Source: Gemmobacter lutimaris
Lineage (GTDB): Bacteria > Pseudomonadota > Alphaproteobacteria > Rhodobacterales > Rhodobacteraceae
Length of the DNA: 64,000 nt
Assembly: GCF_003570715.1 (NCBI RefSeq)
Contig: NZ_QXXQ01000007.1
Span: forward strand, 62,001-126,000
Reading direction: 5' to 3'
A model generated the notes under the pieces. That model did no database searches. It was not told the DNA's origin and saw nothing but the letters and a program-made list of their open reading frames with translations. Made by a program: the position numbers and the translations under genes. Every line of letters starts with the position of its first letter. Position 1 is the stretch's first letter. This document shows positions 56,604 to 64,000 of this stretch, one piece after another.

Positions 56604-57375
56604 TCTTGCTTACGACGCCATGGCCGCCGCGCCCGACGGCGATGACGCGCCGCGCCTGCGGTTCTATGAACGGCTCGCCGATGGCGAGATGATCCTGCTG
56701 CTGGAAAAGGAAGCCGAAGGCGAGACGCTGGCGCCGCGCGTCTTTGACCTTGAGGACGGGCCAGTGGTTCTGGTGTTCGATACCGAGGAGCGGCTGGGCG
56801 CCTTCACCGGCATGCCCGCGCCCTATGCGGCGTTGCCGGGGCGGGTGATCGCCGCGCTCTTGGCCGGGCAGGGCATCGGGCTGGGGGTGAACCTCGGGGT
56901 GGCACCGTCCTCGATGCTTCTGCCGCCCTTCGCGGTGGACTGGCTGGCCGAAACTCTGGCCCATGGCCCCGAAGAGGCCGAGGCGCGGCCCGAACGGTTC
57001 GAGCCGCCGCGCGGGCTGCCGCAAGGCCTGATCGAGGGGCTGGATGCGAAACTCGCCCGTGCGGGCGGTCTGGCGGCGCATGCGCTGCTGGCGGCGGTGA
57101 TCTATGAGGGCGGTCGGCAGGGGCATATGCTGGCTTTCGTCGATGCGATGGAAGGCGCACAGACCGCGCTGGCCCGTGCTGCGGCCGAGGCGCTGACCTT
57201 CTCGGGTGTCGAGGCGGGCGAGATGGATGTGGCCTTCCTGGACGGGGATACGGCGGCGGTAGCAGCCATGGCCCGCGTCGCGCTGCGCTTCGACCTGCCG
57301 GTGCCGGTGGCGGCAGAGCCGTCCGCGCCGCAGGCACCCGGCATGGACCCTGCGAAGCCCCCGGTGCTTCGGTAG
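56590..57375 (+). CDS. SseB-like protein
   Basis: 261 residues. The N-terminal part (LRFYERLADGEMILLLEKEA ... VLVFDTEERLGAFTG) matches SseB N-domain proteins, and a central acidic/leucine-rich section resembles the SseB C-domain (LARAAAEALTFSGVEAGEMD). The function of bacterial SseB homologues is unclear. Overlaps the glycosylase gene, suggesting one transcript. Confidence 0.72.
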   Translation: MTPLDLAYDAMAAAPDGDDAPRLRFYERLADGEMILLLEKEAEGETLAPRVFDLEDGPVVLVFDTEERLGAFTGMPAPYAALPGRVIAALLAGQGIGLGVNLGVAPSSMLLPPFAVDWLAETLAHGPEEAEARPERFEPPRGLPQGLIEGLDAKLARAGGLAAHALLAAVIYEGGRQGHMLAFVDAMEGAQTALARAAAEALTFSGVEAGEMDVAFLDGDTAAVAAMARVALRFDLPVPVAAEPSAPQAPGMDPAKPPVLR

Positions 57376-57418
57376 CTTTTCAGATGGCGCCGCCTGCGGT
57401 GGCACGGCTTTCTGTCTC

Positions 57419-57471
57419 CGGGCGGGCTGCGCCGCCCGTATCCGGTGGCCTCCGGCGGGGATATTTGGGCC
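57419..57471. repeat. REP-like element, second copy
   Basis: CGGGCGG/CCGCCCG hairpin (57419-57438) followed by CCTCCGGCGGGGATATTTGG (57449-57468). Read on the minus strand this is CCAAATATCCCCGCCGGAGG, resembling the AAATATCCTCGGGGGAGG element at 33244. Both lie in gaps between genes. I recall similar dispersed elements in Rhodobacteraceae genomes, but copy number was not checked. Confidence 0.45.
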
Positions 57472-57635
57472 AAGATGAAGGTGGTATTTGGGGTATTTTA
57501 ATACCTATTTCATATCATATTGATTTTGCTTTATATTATTGCGTGAGTGGCGCTTGACCGGCGCGTGGAAATGCAGGAAAAGCCCGCATCCGAGATAGAG
57601 GGGCGTCCGCGTCCCGACAATTCCATGGGTCTGAT

Positions 57636-58100
57636 ATGAAAACCTTCACCGCTACTCCGGCGGATATCGAGAAGAAGTGGATCCTGATCGACGCCGAAGG
57701 CGTCGTTCTGGGCCGCCTCGCCACGATTGTCGCCAATATCCTGCGCGGCAAGAACAAGCCGACCTTCACCCCCCACATGGACATGGGTGACAATGTCATC
57801 GTCATCAACGCCGACAAGGTGCAGATGACCGGCAACAAACGCAATGACAAGCGTTACTACTGGCACACCGGCCACCCGGGCGGCATCAAATCGCGCACCG
57901 CGCGCGAAGTGCTGGAAGGCGCGCATCCCGAGCGCGTGGTGACCAAGGCCGTCGAGCGCATGATTACCCGCAACCGTCTGGGCAAGCAGCAGATGACCAA
58001 CCTGCGCGTCTACGCCGGGGCCGAGCATCCGCATGAAGCGCAGCAGCCGACCGTCCTGGACGTGAAGGCTCTGAATCCCAAGAACACCCGGAGCGCCTGA
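57636..58100 (+). CDS. rplM: 50S ribosomal protein L13
   Basis: 154 residues. [40 protein letters not shown] in part, and the terminal [20 protein letters not shown]. Two bases before rpsI, the universal pair. The 260-base upstream gap is AT-rich near 57481-57540 (TTTTAATACC, TATATTATTGCG) and probably holds the promoter. Confidence 0.97.
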   Translation: MKTFTATPADIEKKWILIDAEGVVLGRLATIVANILRGKNKPTFTPHMDMGDNVIVINADKVQMTGNKRNDKRYYWHTGHPGGIKSRTAREVLEGAHPERVVTKAVERMITRNRLGKQQMTNLRVYAGAEHPHEAQQPTVLDVKALNPKNTRSA

Positions 58101-58102
58101 TC

Positions 58103-58588
58103 ATGGCTGACATCAAATCCCTCGACGATCTGAAAGCGGCCGTCTCGGGCGAGGCTGCCGCGGTTGCCGAAGCGCCCGTGCGTGAGCCGAAGCGCGATTC
58201 GCTGGGCCGTTCCTACGCGACCGGCAAGCGGAAGGACGCGGTTGCCCGCGTCTGGATCAAGCCCGGCTCGGGCAAGGTCATGGTGAACGGCAAGGAAATG
58301 GCGGCTTACTTCGCCCGCCCGGTGCTGCAAATGATCCTGCGTCAGCCGTTCCAGGTTGCCAATGTCGAAGGCCAGTTCGACGTTTACGCCACCGTGGCCG
58401 GTGGTGGTCTGTCTGGTCAGGCCGGTGCCGTGAAGCACGGTATCTCGAAGGCGCTGCAACTTTACGAACCCTCGCTGCGCGGTGCGCTGAAGGCTGCGGG
58501 CTTCCTGACCCGCGACTCGCGCGTGGTGGAACGGAAGAAATACGGCAAGGCCAAGGCCCGTCGTTCGTTCCAGTTCTCCAAGCGCTGA
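58103..58588 (+). CDS. rpsI: 30S ribosomal protein S9
   Basis: 161 residues. Conserved C-terminal [20 protein letters not shown] with the basic tail QFSKR, and the core [20 protein letters not shown]. An N-terminal extension of about 30 residues is typical for alphaproteobacteria. Confidence 0.97.
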   Translation: MADIKSLDDLKAAVSGEAAAVAEAPVREPKRDSLGRSYATGKRKDAVARVWIKPGSGKVMVNGKEMAAYFARPVLQMILRQPFQVANVEGQFDVYATVAGGGLSGQAGAVKHGISKALQLYEPSLRGALKAAGFLTRDSRVVERKKYGKAKARRSFQFSKR

Positions 58589-58607
58589 TCCGGTTTCCGG
58601 TTTTACG

Positions 58608-58636
58608 AAAGGCCCGCGGTGTTCCGCGGGCCTTTT
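58608..58636 (+). terminator. Rho-independent terminator of rplM-rpsI
   Basis: AAAGGCCCGCGG-TGTT-CCGCGGGCCTTTT hairpin, 9 GC pairs plus A/T extensions, 20 bases after the rpsI stop. Confidence 0.93.
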
Positions 58637-58662
58637 GCTTTGTGTCGGTCGTCGGGGTCATG

Positions 58663-58688
58663 AAAAAAAAGGGCCGGAAAACCGGCCC
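58663..58688 (-). terminator. Rho-independent terminator of the DUF1127 gene
   Basis: GGGCCGG-AAAA-CCGGCCC stem-loop. On the minus strand it is followed by eight T. It lies 31 bases after the DUF1127 stop. Confidence 0.93.
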
Positions 58689-58718
58689 AGTCAGGGGTAC
58701 GACAGGAAGGGAATGGGG

Positions 58719-58931
58719 TCAGCCGCGCCAGAACGGCTTTTGCGCCTCTTGTGCGGCGGTCATCGGGTCGAGGCCGATGTCGCGCAGCAGATGGGTATCA
58801 AGCTTCGCAATGCCACGGCGCGCCTGGCGGCGCAGTTCCCAGGTCATCACCTTATGCGCCACGGCAAAGACCAGCCGCGACATGGGCGGCAGCGAGAGCG
58901 TGGAGGCAGTCAGATCGGTCCGGGTCATCAT
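58719..58931 (-). CDS. DUF1127 small basic protein
   Basis: 70 residues. The C-terminal DUF1127 core reads MTWELRRQARRGIAKLDTHLLRDIGL. Such proteins are arginine-rich, and one Rhodobacter relative (CcaF1) acts as a small RNA-binding regulator in stress responses. The ATG at 58931 has AAAGGTG upstream; a second ATG follows directly. TTGATACAA boxes between it and the divergent MocR gene suggest that regulator controls it. Confidence 0.85.
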   Translation of the reverse strand: MMTRTDLTASTLSLPPMSRLVFAVAHKVMTWELRRQARRGIAKLDTHLLRDIGLDPMTAAQEAQKPFWRG

Positions 58932-58944
58932 GGCACCTTTTGTG

Positions 58945-59028
58945 TTGATACAAACCTCTGTTTCGGCTATGCGCAATTGATACAATGACGGCGCGTCGGA
59001 TGCGAGGGCTATATTGTGACTGATACAA
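58945..59028. promoter_or_regulatory. Three TTGATACAA-type boxes (MocR operator candidates)
   Basis: TTGATACAA occurs at 58945-58953 and 58977-58985, and CTGATACAA at 59020-59028. The first two starts are 32 bases apart, about three helical turns. The third is just inside the MocR coding sequence. Each is a partial palindrome (TTG-N3-CAA). MocR regulators commonly bind direct repeats, so these are likely operators for the divergent pair. Confidence 0.55.
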
Positions 59029-60419
59029 GTTGGCAGCCGGACCTCGACAGCCATCCGGGGCCGAAATATCTGGCCCTGACCCGTGCGCTGCGCGAGGCGA
59101 TCCGGCTGGGCGAGCTTGCGCCGGGGGCGCAACTGCCGACAGTGCGTGATCTGGCATGGCGGCTGCATGTGACGCCGGGCACCGTCAGCCGGGCCTATCA
59201 GCTTGCCACACAGGAGGGGTTGCTGGCCGCGACCGTCGGGCGTGGCACTTTCGTTGCCGCCCGCGCACCGCGTCTGGGTCCGACACAGGCCCTGTTTCAG
59301 GAACGTGACCTGAGCGACGAGCCCTGGCTGGTCGATCTGCGCTCGCCGCAACTGCCCGATGTCGGGCAGGGCGCGGCTTTCTCAGCGGCGATGCAGAAGA
59401 TCGGGCAGGGGCTGGATGCGGCCTGGCAGGACTACCCCTCGCAGCGTGGCGAGGCGCCGTTGCGTGCCGCTATCTGTGGCTGGTTGTCGGACCGGCTGCT
59501 GGGCACGTTCGGGCCGGAGGATATCGCGTTGACCCATGGCGGGCAGAATGCGTTGCTGCTGGTGTTCCTGTGTTGCTTGCGCGGGGACCGGCCGGTCATC
59601 CTGACCGAGGATCTGGCCTATCCCGGCATCCGCCACGCCGCGCGTCTGGTGCGGGCTGATGTGGTGGGGGTGGAGATCGACGACGAAGGCATGTTGCCCG
59701 ATGCGCTGGAGGCTGCCTGCCGCCGCCATGGCGCGCAGATCCTCGTCCTGACACCAGAGGCGCAGAACCCGACCGCCAGCCGGATGGGCGCGACCCGCCG
59801 GGCCGAGATCGCCGCCATCGCGCGGCGCTATGATCTTCAGGTGATCGAGGATGATTGCTATTCGATCACGGAAAGCAACCTGCCCGCGATGCGAGCCATC
59901 GCGCCCGAACGCACCTGGTATGTTGGGTCGATGTCCAAGTCGGTCTCGGCGGCTCTTCGGTTCGGCTATGTCGTCTGCCCTTCCGGCATGGGCGAGGCCG
60001 GGCGTCTGACGGCGCAGCATGGGTTCTTCGCGCTGGCGCGGCCGGTGTCGGATCTGGCGCTGGAGCTGCTGGAAAGCGGTGCCGCACAGGAGATCCGCCG
60101 CAAGGTGCAGGAGGTGTTTGCCAGCCGGTTGATGACGGCGGTGAATGCGTTGGGGCGGTTCGACATCCGCTGGCAGGCGGGGTTGCCCTTCCTCTGGGTG
60201 CCGCTGCCTTCGGGCTGGCGGGCCTCGACCTTCGCGCGTCAGGCCGAGGCAGAGGGCGTGCTGATCCGGCAGGCCGATGAATATGCGCTGATCCATGGCC
60301 GGGCGCCACATGCGCTGCGTATCGCGCTGGCCGGGGCCATTCCGGCGGATCGCTATGCCAGCGCGGTGGCGACTCTGGCGCGGCTTCTGGGTCATCCGCC
60401 ATCGGATATGGCGGTCTGA
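59016..60419 (+). CDS. MocR-type GntR/aminotransferase-like regulator
   Basis: 467 residues from a GTG at 59016 with GAGGG eight bases upstream. The GntR winged helix is at about residues 17-80 (LPTVRDLAWRLHVTPGTVSR). A fold-type I aminotransferase domain follows, with the PLP lysine K308 in GSMSKSVSAALRFGY and the aspartate in IEDDCY. MocR proteins sense PLP or amino acid/polyamine-related ligands. Three repeat boxes flank its start; the divergent DUF1127 gene and possibly the polyamine-type transporter 310 bases downstream are target candidates. Confidence 0.9.
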   Translation: MTDTSWQPDLDSHPGPKYLALTRALREAIRLGELAPGAQLPTVRDLAWRLHVTPGTVSRAYQLATQEGLLAATVGRGTFVAARAPRLGPTQALFQERDLSDEPWLVDLRSPQLPDVGQGAAFSAAMQKIGQGLDAAWQDYPSQRGEAPLRAAICGWLSDRLLGTFGPEDIALTHGGQNALLLVFLCCLRGDRPVILTEDLAYPGIRHAARLVRADVVGVEIDDEGMLPDALEAACRRHGAQILVLTPEAQNPTASRMGATRRAEIAAIARRYDLQVIEDDCYSITESNLPAMRAIAPERTWYVGSMSKSVSAALRFGYVVCPSGMGEAGRLTAQHGFFALARPVSDLALELLESGAAQEIRRKVQEVFASRLMTAVNALGRFDIRWQAGLPFLWVPLPSGWRASTFARQAEAEGVLIRQADEYALIHGRAPHALRIALAGAIPADRYASAVATLARLLGHPPSDMAV

Positions 60420-60729
60420 TTCCGGCCCGTGCCGGTTGCCGCGTTGTTTTCAAGCCTGCCGGGCTTTGTGCGAAGCCCGGCTGACCTGTCGGATTTTGCG
60501 GCAATTCCGCAGCGGCAGGCCCGGCGGCACATGAAAAAATGATCAAATTATTTTCTGCGCAATTTCATGGTCTTGTAAAGATATGTCCCCGGTCTGTTCC
60601 GGCCTTGCAAGCCGGATATCCGATTTCTCCCCTTTTCTTGTGAGCGGCCCTATGCCAGAAAATCGGGTATAAGGAACAAGCAATTGGCAACAGGCGCCTC
60701 AAGGTGCCGGGCCGTTCTGGACAGGGGGC
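60420..60729. other. Intergenic region upstream of the polyamine-type ABC operon
   Basis: A 310-base gap with no supported gene. A perfect hairpin GCCGGGCTT/AAGCCCGGC (60458-60481), without a U-tract, may end the mocR transcript. From 60531 to 60590 it becomes AT-rich (AAAAAATGATCAAATTATTT), the likely promoter area for the transporter operon. Confidence 0.55.
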
Positions 60730-61623
60730 ATGATGGAACAGGGGGCTGCACGCGGCCGCTTCAGAAATTCCGAGGCGGCCAACGGGCTTGCGCTCGTATC
60801 GCCCACGGCGATCTATGCGATCCTGCTGCTTGCCGCCCCTCTGGCGGCGGTGGTGCTATATTCGCTGATGGTAGACAGCAAGGTCGGCCTGTCCTCGGGC
60901 CTGACCTTCGACAATTACCTGAAGGTCTGGACCGGCCGTATTGACCAGGCGCTGATGCTGCGGTCGCTGACGGTGTCCAGCGTGGTGACGCTGGTGACGG
61001 TGCTGCTGGCCTATCCGGTGGCCTATTTCGTCAGCTTCCATGTGAAGCCCGAACGCAAATCGATGTGGATCTTCCTCATCACAATTCCGTTCTGGACGTC
61101 TTACCTGATCCGCGTTTTTCTGTGGAAAGTGATCCTTGGCTATAACGGCGTGGTCAATTCGGGTCTGATGAGCCTTGGCATCATCGACGAGCCGCTGACC
61201 ATCATCAACTATTCGCTCGGCTCGATGATCATGACGCTGGCCCATGCCTATGCGGCCTTCGCCATCCTGCCGATCTTCGTGAGCCTTGAGAAGATCGACC
61301 GCTCGCTTCTGGAAGCCGGGCAGGATCTGGGGGAATCGAAGCTGATGACCTTCATCCGCGTTACGCTGCCGCTGTCGATGCCGGGCGTCATTGCGGCGGT
61401 GCTGATCGTCTTCATCCCGACAATCGGCGACTATGTGACGCCTGAACTGATCGGCGGCGGCAAGCTTCCGATGATTGCCAACCGGATCGAAGCGATCATG
61501 CTGAAGCAGAACGACAAGGCGCTGGGATCGGCCATCGCGGTGACCGCCATGCTGATCGTGACCGTGGTGTCGGTGGTGTTCCTTCTGCTGAACCGCCGCT
61601 TCCTGAAGGGGCAGAGCAAATGA
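60730..61623 (+). CDS. ABC transporter permease, spermidine/putrescine type (PotB-like)
   Basis: 297 residues with six hydrophobic helices. The EAA loop is LLEAGQDLGESKLMTFIRVTLPLS, quoted in part as EAGQDLGES. The sequence IPFWTSYLIRVFLWKVILG and PTIGDYVTPELIGGG are typical of PotB/PotH permeases. Overlaps the second permease gene by four bases. ATG 60730 and 60733 are both possible; GGGGG lies just upstream. No PotD-like binding protein gene precedes it, unlike typical operons. Confidence 0.87.
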   Translation: MMEQGAARGRFRNSEAANGLALVSPTAIYAILLLAAPLAAVVLYSLMVDSKVGLSSGLTFDNYLKVWTGRIDQALMLRSLTVSSVVTLVTVLLAYPVAYFVSFHVKPERKSMWIFLITIPFWTSYLIRVFLWKVILGYNGVVNSGLMSLGIIDEPLTIINYSLGSMIMTLAHAYAAFAILPIFVSLEKIDRSLLEAGQDLGESKLMTFIRVTLPLSMPGVIAAVLIVFIPTIGDYVTPELIGGGKLPMIANRIEAIMLKQNDKALGSAIAVTAMLIVTVVSVVFLLLNRRFLKGQSK

Positions 61624-62429
61624 GGAAGAACCCGTCGCTGCGCATTTACGCGCTGGCCTATCTGGCCTTTCTTTATGCCCCCATCGTGCTGCTGCCGATC
61701 TTTGCCTTCAACGACAGCCGCGTCATCGCCTTCCCGCTGCAAGGCTTCACGACCAACTGGTTCGCCGAGATGTGGGCGGATCAGACGCTGTTCATCGCCT
61801 TTCGCAACTCGCTGACCATTGCGGTTTCGGCGGCGGTGTTTTCCACGATCCTCGGGATTTTCGCCGCCCGCGCCTCGACCCGCTACAAGTTTCCGGGCAA
61901 ACCCGGCATCCTTGGCCTGATAATGCTGCCCATGGTGCTGCCCGAGATGATCGTGTCGATGGCGCTTCTGGTGGTGCTGATCGCGGTGGGCGTGCCACTG
62001 TCGCTGTTCACCATCATTCTGGGCCATGTGCTGATCTGCACGCCCTTCGCGGTGGCGATCCTGACCTCGGCCTTCCAGTCGCTTGATCGTTCGCTGGAGG
62101 AAGCGGCCTATGACCTGGGTGAAACCCCGGCCTCGACCTTTCGGCTGATTATCCTGCCGCTGGTGATGCCCGGCATCATCTCGTCGCTCTTGATCAGCTT
62201 CACCATCAGTCTGGATGAATTCATCATCGCCTATTTCCTTGGCGGCAATCAGACCGTGCTGTCGGTCTATATCTTCGGGCAGTTCCGCTTCCCGGCCAAG
62301 GTTCCGGCGGTGATGGCGCTTGGCACCATCCTCGTCTGCATCTCCATCATTCTTCTGACCATCGCTGAATATTTCCGCCGCCGCGGCATCGCAAAATCGG
62401 GCGGCAAGGATACCGGAGGCTTCCTGTGA
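61620..62429 (+). CDS. ABC transporter permease, spermidine/putrescine type (PotC-like)
   Basis: 269 residues, six membrane helices. Typical PotC start region FLYAPIVLLPIFAFNDSRV and EAA loop SLEEAAYDLGETPASTFRL. C-terminal SFTISLDEFIIAYFLGGNQT matches PotC/PotI. Coupled on both sides by four-base overlaps. Confidence 0.88.
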   Translation: MRKNPSLRIYALAYLAFLYAPIVLLPIFAFNDSRVIAFPLQGFTTNWFAEMWADQTLFIAFRNSLTIAVSAAVFSTILGIFAARASTRYKFPGKPGILGLIMLPMVLPEMIVSMALLVVLIAVGVPLSLFTIILGHVLICTPFAVAILTSAFQSLDRSLEEAAYDLGETPASTFRLIILPLVMPGIISSLLISFTISLDEFIIAYFLGGNQTVLSVYIFGQFRFPAKVPAVMALGTILVCISIILLTIAEYFRRRGIAKSGGKDTGGFL

Positions 62430-63526
62430 CCACGACCGAAAAGCCGAACATGATCGAGTTCCGGGACGTCCATAAATATTATGGCGATTACCACGCGCTG
62501 CGCGGGATCAATGCCACGATCAAGGCGGGGGAGTTCTTCTCGCTGCTGGGGCCCTCGGGGTGTGGCAAAACCACGCTGCTGCGCACCATCGCTGGGTTCG
62601 AGGATATTTCCTCGGGCGCGGTGCTGATCGACGACCGCAAGATGGATGATGTTCCGGCCAATAAGCGGCCGACGAACATGGTGTTCCAAAGCTACGCCAT
62701 TTTCCCGCATCTGACGGTCGAGGAAAACGTGGGCTTCGGCCTGCGCCGCGATCCGCGATCCAAGGAGGAAAAGGCCAAGGCCGTCGCCGAGGCGCTGGAG
62801 ATGGTGGGCCTGAAAGGCTATGGCAAACGCGCCGCCCATGCGCTTTCGGGCGGGCAGCGGCAGCGCGTGGCGCTGGCCCGCGCGCTGATCCTGAAACCCA
62901 AGGTGCTGCTGCTGGACGAGCCGCTTTCGGCGCTGGACAAGAAGATCCGCGAGCAGATGCAGGTCGAACTGATCAAGCTGCAACGCGAGGTCGGCATCAC
63001 CTTCGTTCTGGTCACCCATGACCAGGAAGAGGCGCTGGTCATGTCAGACCGCATTGCCGTGATGTTCGAGGGGCAGATCGCCCAGCTTGCCGACCCCGAA
63101 ACGCTGTATCGTCGTCCGAACAGCCGGAAAGTGGCGAATTTCATCGGCACGATGAACTTCCTGCCGGCCGAGGTGCTGTCGGAGGGTGCTGGCGGCATCG
63201 AGGTGGAGGCGCAGGGGTTCGGCCGCATGACGCTGAGCTCCGATCAGGTGATGTCGGGCGAGGCCGGGCAGGGCGCTGTAGTGGGCTTCCGCCCCGAGAC
63301 GCTGACCATCCTTTATGACAGCCAGACCGCCACCGACCGCGAGGTGATGGGCACCATCGAGGAAGTCGTCTATTTTGGCGACATGACCTATTACGATGTG
63401 AAGCTCGATGGCACGACCGAGGCGTTGCGGATTTCGATGCGTAACGTCTTTGGCCGCCCGGTGCTGGAAATCGGCACCCGTGCCCGCGTGGCATGGAGCC
63501 CCGGCGCGCTGGTGATGTTCCGCTGA
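62426..63526 (+). CDS. ABC transporter ATP-binding protein, spermidine/putrescine type (PotA-like)
   Basis: 366 residues. Walker A GPSGCGKTTLLRTIAGFED, signature LSGGQRQRVALARAL, Walker B VLLLDEPLSALD, switch His in VTHDQEEAL. The C-terminal TOBE-like domain (about 245-366) is typical of polyamine/sulfate importer ATPases. It forms a transporter with the two permeases. Overlaps the next gene by one base. Confidence 0.9.
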   Translation: MTTTEKPNMIEFRDVHKYYGDYHALRGINATIKAGEFFSLLGPSGCGKTTLLRTIAGFEDISSGAVLIDDRKMDDVPANKRPTNMVFQSYAIFPHLTVEENVGFGLRRDPRSKEEKAKAVAEALEMVGLKGYGKRAAHALSGGQRQRVALARALILKPKVLLLDEPLSALDKKIREQMQVELIKLQREVGITFVLVTHDQEEALVMSDRIAVMFEGQIAQLADPETLYRRPNSRKVANFIGTMNFLPAEVLSEGAGGIEVEAQGFGRMTLSSDQVMSGEAGQGAVVGFRPETLTILYDSQTATDREVMGTIEEVVYFGDMTYYDVKLDGTTEALRISMRNVFGRPVLEIGTRARVAWSPGALVMFR

Positions 63527-64000
63527 TGCACTTGCAGGCGCGCGGGGGCGACTGGCTGACCCGCGCGCGTCTGGACACCTTGCCGCCGACGCTGATCTTC
63601 CATGCCCGCGACAAGCTGACCGCCACGCTGTGTCGTGGCGGCTTTCGCCTTTTGGGGGCGCTGGCGGATCATGCTGCCGCTTCGGGCTGGGGCGTCGAGG
63701 TCGTGCCCTATAGTGCCGAGGGCGCCGCGCTGGCGGTGGCGCAGGGCGCGCATTTGCATGTCTTCATGGAGGACCGACCCAGATACGCGCCCAACGCCTT
63801 TCATTCGGTCCCCGGCTATCTGCGGGGCTACTGGTATTTCGACGAAATCGGCAGCCGCAACAATTCCAGCCACCGTCTGCGGGTCTTTGATGAACGGCTG
63901 GTGGCGGATCGTTTCGCGCAGAAGTTCCATGCCCGGCTTGCCGAGCAGTTCATCGGCGCCAATTTCTCGAAATTCCCGCAGGCGGAGCGCGGGGCTGATC
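63526..64000 (+). CDS. unrecognised protein, N-terminal part (runs off the window)
   Basis: At least 158 residues are readable and the frame is open to the last base. The ATG overlaps the PotA-type stop (TGATG), so it is in the same operon as the transporter. It starts MHLQARGGDWLTRARLDTLP and has a distinctive stretch NAFHSVPGYLRGYWYFDEIG and GSRNNSSHRLRVFDERLV. No signal peptide or membrane helix is evident. I do not recognise the family; the pattern is faintly like polysaccharide-processing proteins, but that is not enough for a call. Confidence 0.7.
   Translation, partial: MHLQARGGDWLTRARLDTLPPTLIFHARDKLTATLCRGGFRLLGALADHAAASGWGVEVVPYSAEGAALAVAQGAHLHVFMEDRPRYAPNAFHSVPGYLRGYWYFDEIGSRNNSSHRLRVFDERLVADRFAQKFHARLAEQFIGANFSKFPQAERGAD

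Noticed and set aside
57481-57635. Possible L13 autoregulatory leader upstream of rplM
   Set aside because: The region is AT-rich with a small GGTATT/AATACC palindrome, but I cannot match it to a known ribosomal leader structure.

Overview
The window is a gene-dense, GC-rich chromosomal segment of an alphaproteobacterium, most likely order Rhodobacterales (Rhodobacteraceae/Paracoccaceae). The main signs are the cys operon layout (DUF2849, sulfite reductase, APS-type cysH, DUF934, fpr), the yceD-rpmF-plsX-fabH-ihfA-merR block, an ornithine-lipid olsB gene, a gene-transfer-agent type 3TM holin with an endolysin, DUF1127 and DUF1684 proteins, and a fused indolepyruvate ferredoxin oxidoreductase. 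No transposon, integrase, CRISPR array or rRNA gene was seen. Nearly all of it looks like core genome. These statements rest on reading protein motifs by eye; no database search was run.

Layout. 1-3 kb: end of an OmpA-family gene, then an xdhC/molybdopterin-binding pair. 3.0-4.6 kb: infC (apparent AUA start) and an alanine-rich membrane-anchored protein. 4.7-9.3 kb: assimilatory sulfate reduction operon on the minus strand with a divergent Lrp/AsnC regulator and a near-perfect Lrp-type box between them. 9.4-12.6 kb: transketolase, then a divergent zapA operon with an upstream coiled-coil gene (ZauP candidate). 12.6-18 kb: membrane protein, grxD, bolA, purL, GNAT and a DUF6151-type protein. 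18.1-22.6 kb: LysR gene divergent from the indolepyruvate oxidoreductase gene, with a T-N11-A palindrome in the shared promoter region. 22.6-27.6 kb: acyltransferase, murI, DUF1684, argC, ccmE, and the endolysin/holin pair. 27.7-33.2 kb: argS, SPOR protein, nagZ, scpA, scpB, small basic protein. 33.3-39 kb (minus): dCTP deaminase, tRNA-Pro, merR, ihfA, fabH, plsX, rpmF, yceD. 39.1-43 kb: bamE, olsB, an ABC-F ATPase and a small beta-barrel porin.

43.1-51.2 kb is a long plus-strand operon, cysS followed by the SUF iron-sulfur assembly genes (a class V cysteine desulfurase, sufB, a YbjQ-type gene, sufC, sufD, a YIP1-type membrane gene, sufS), ending before tRNA-Arg. 51.3-54.5 kb (minus) holds kpsT, a KpsE-type capsule export gene and kdsA. 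54.7-57.4 kb has a divergent atypical nhaA, a uracil-DNA glycosylase family gene and an SseB-like gene. 57.6-60.4 kb has rplM-rpsI, a DUF1127 gene and a divergent MocR-type regulator with repeated TTGATACAA boxes. 60.7 kb to the end is a PotB-PotC-PotA type polyamine ABC transporter without an adjacent binding protein, followed by an unrecognised gene that runs off the window.

There is no single spectacular new system. The most interesting points are the unlinked gene-transfer-agent lysis cassette, the AUA start of infC, three hand-detected operator candidates tied to adjacent regulators (Lrp, LysR, MocR), an NhaA homologue that appears to lack the ion-binding Asp pair, and two sharply bounded low-GC patches inside cysS and the neighbouring cysteine desulfurase gene.
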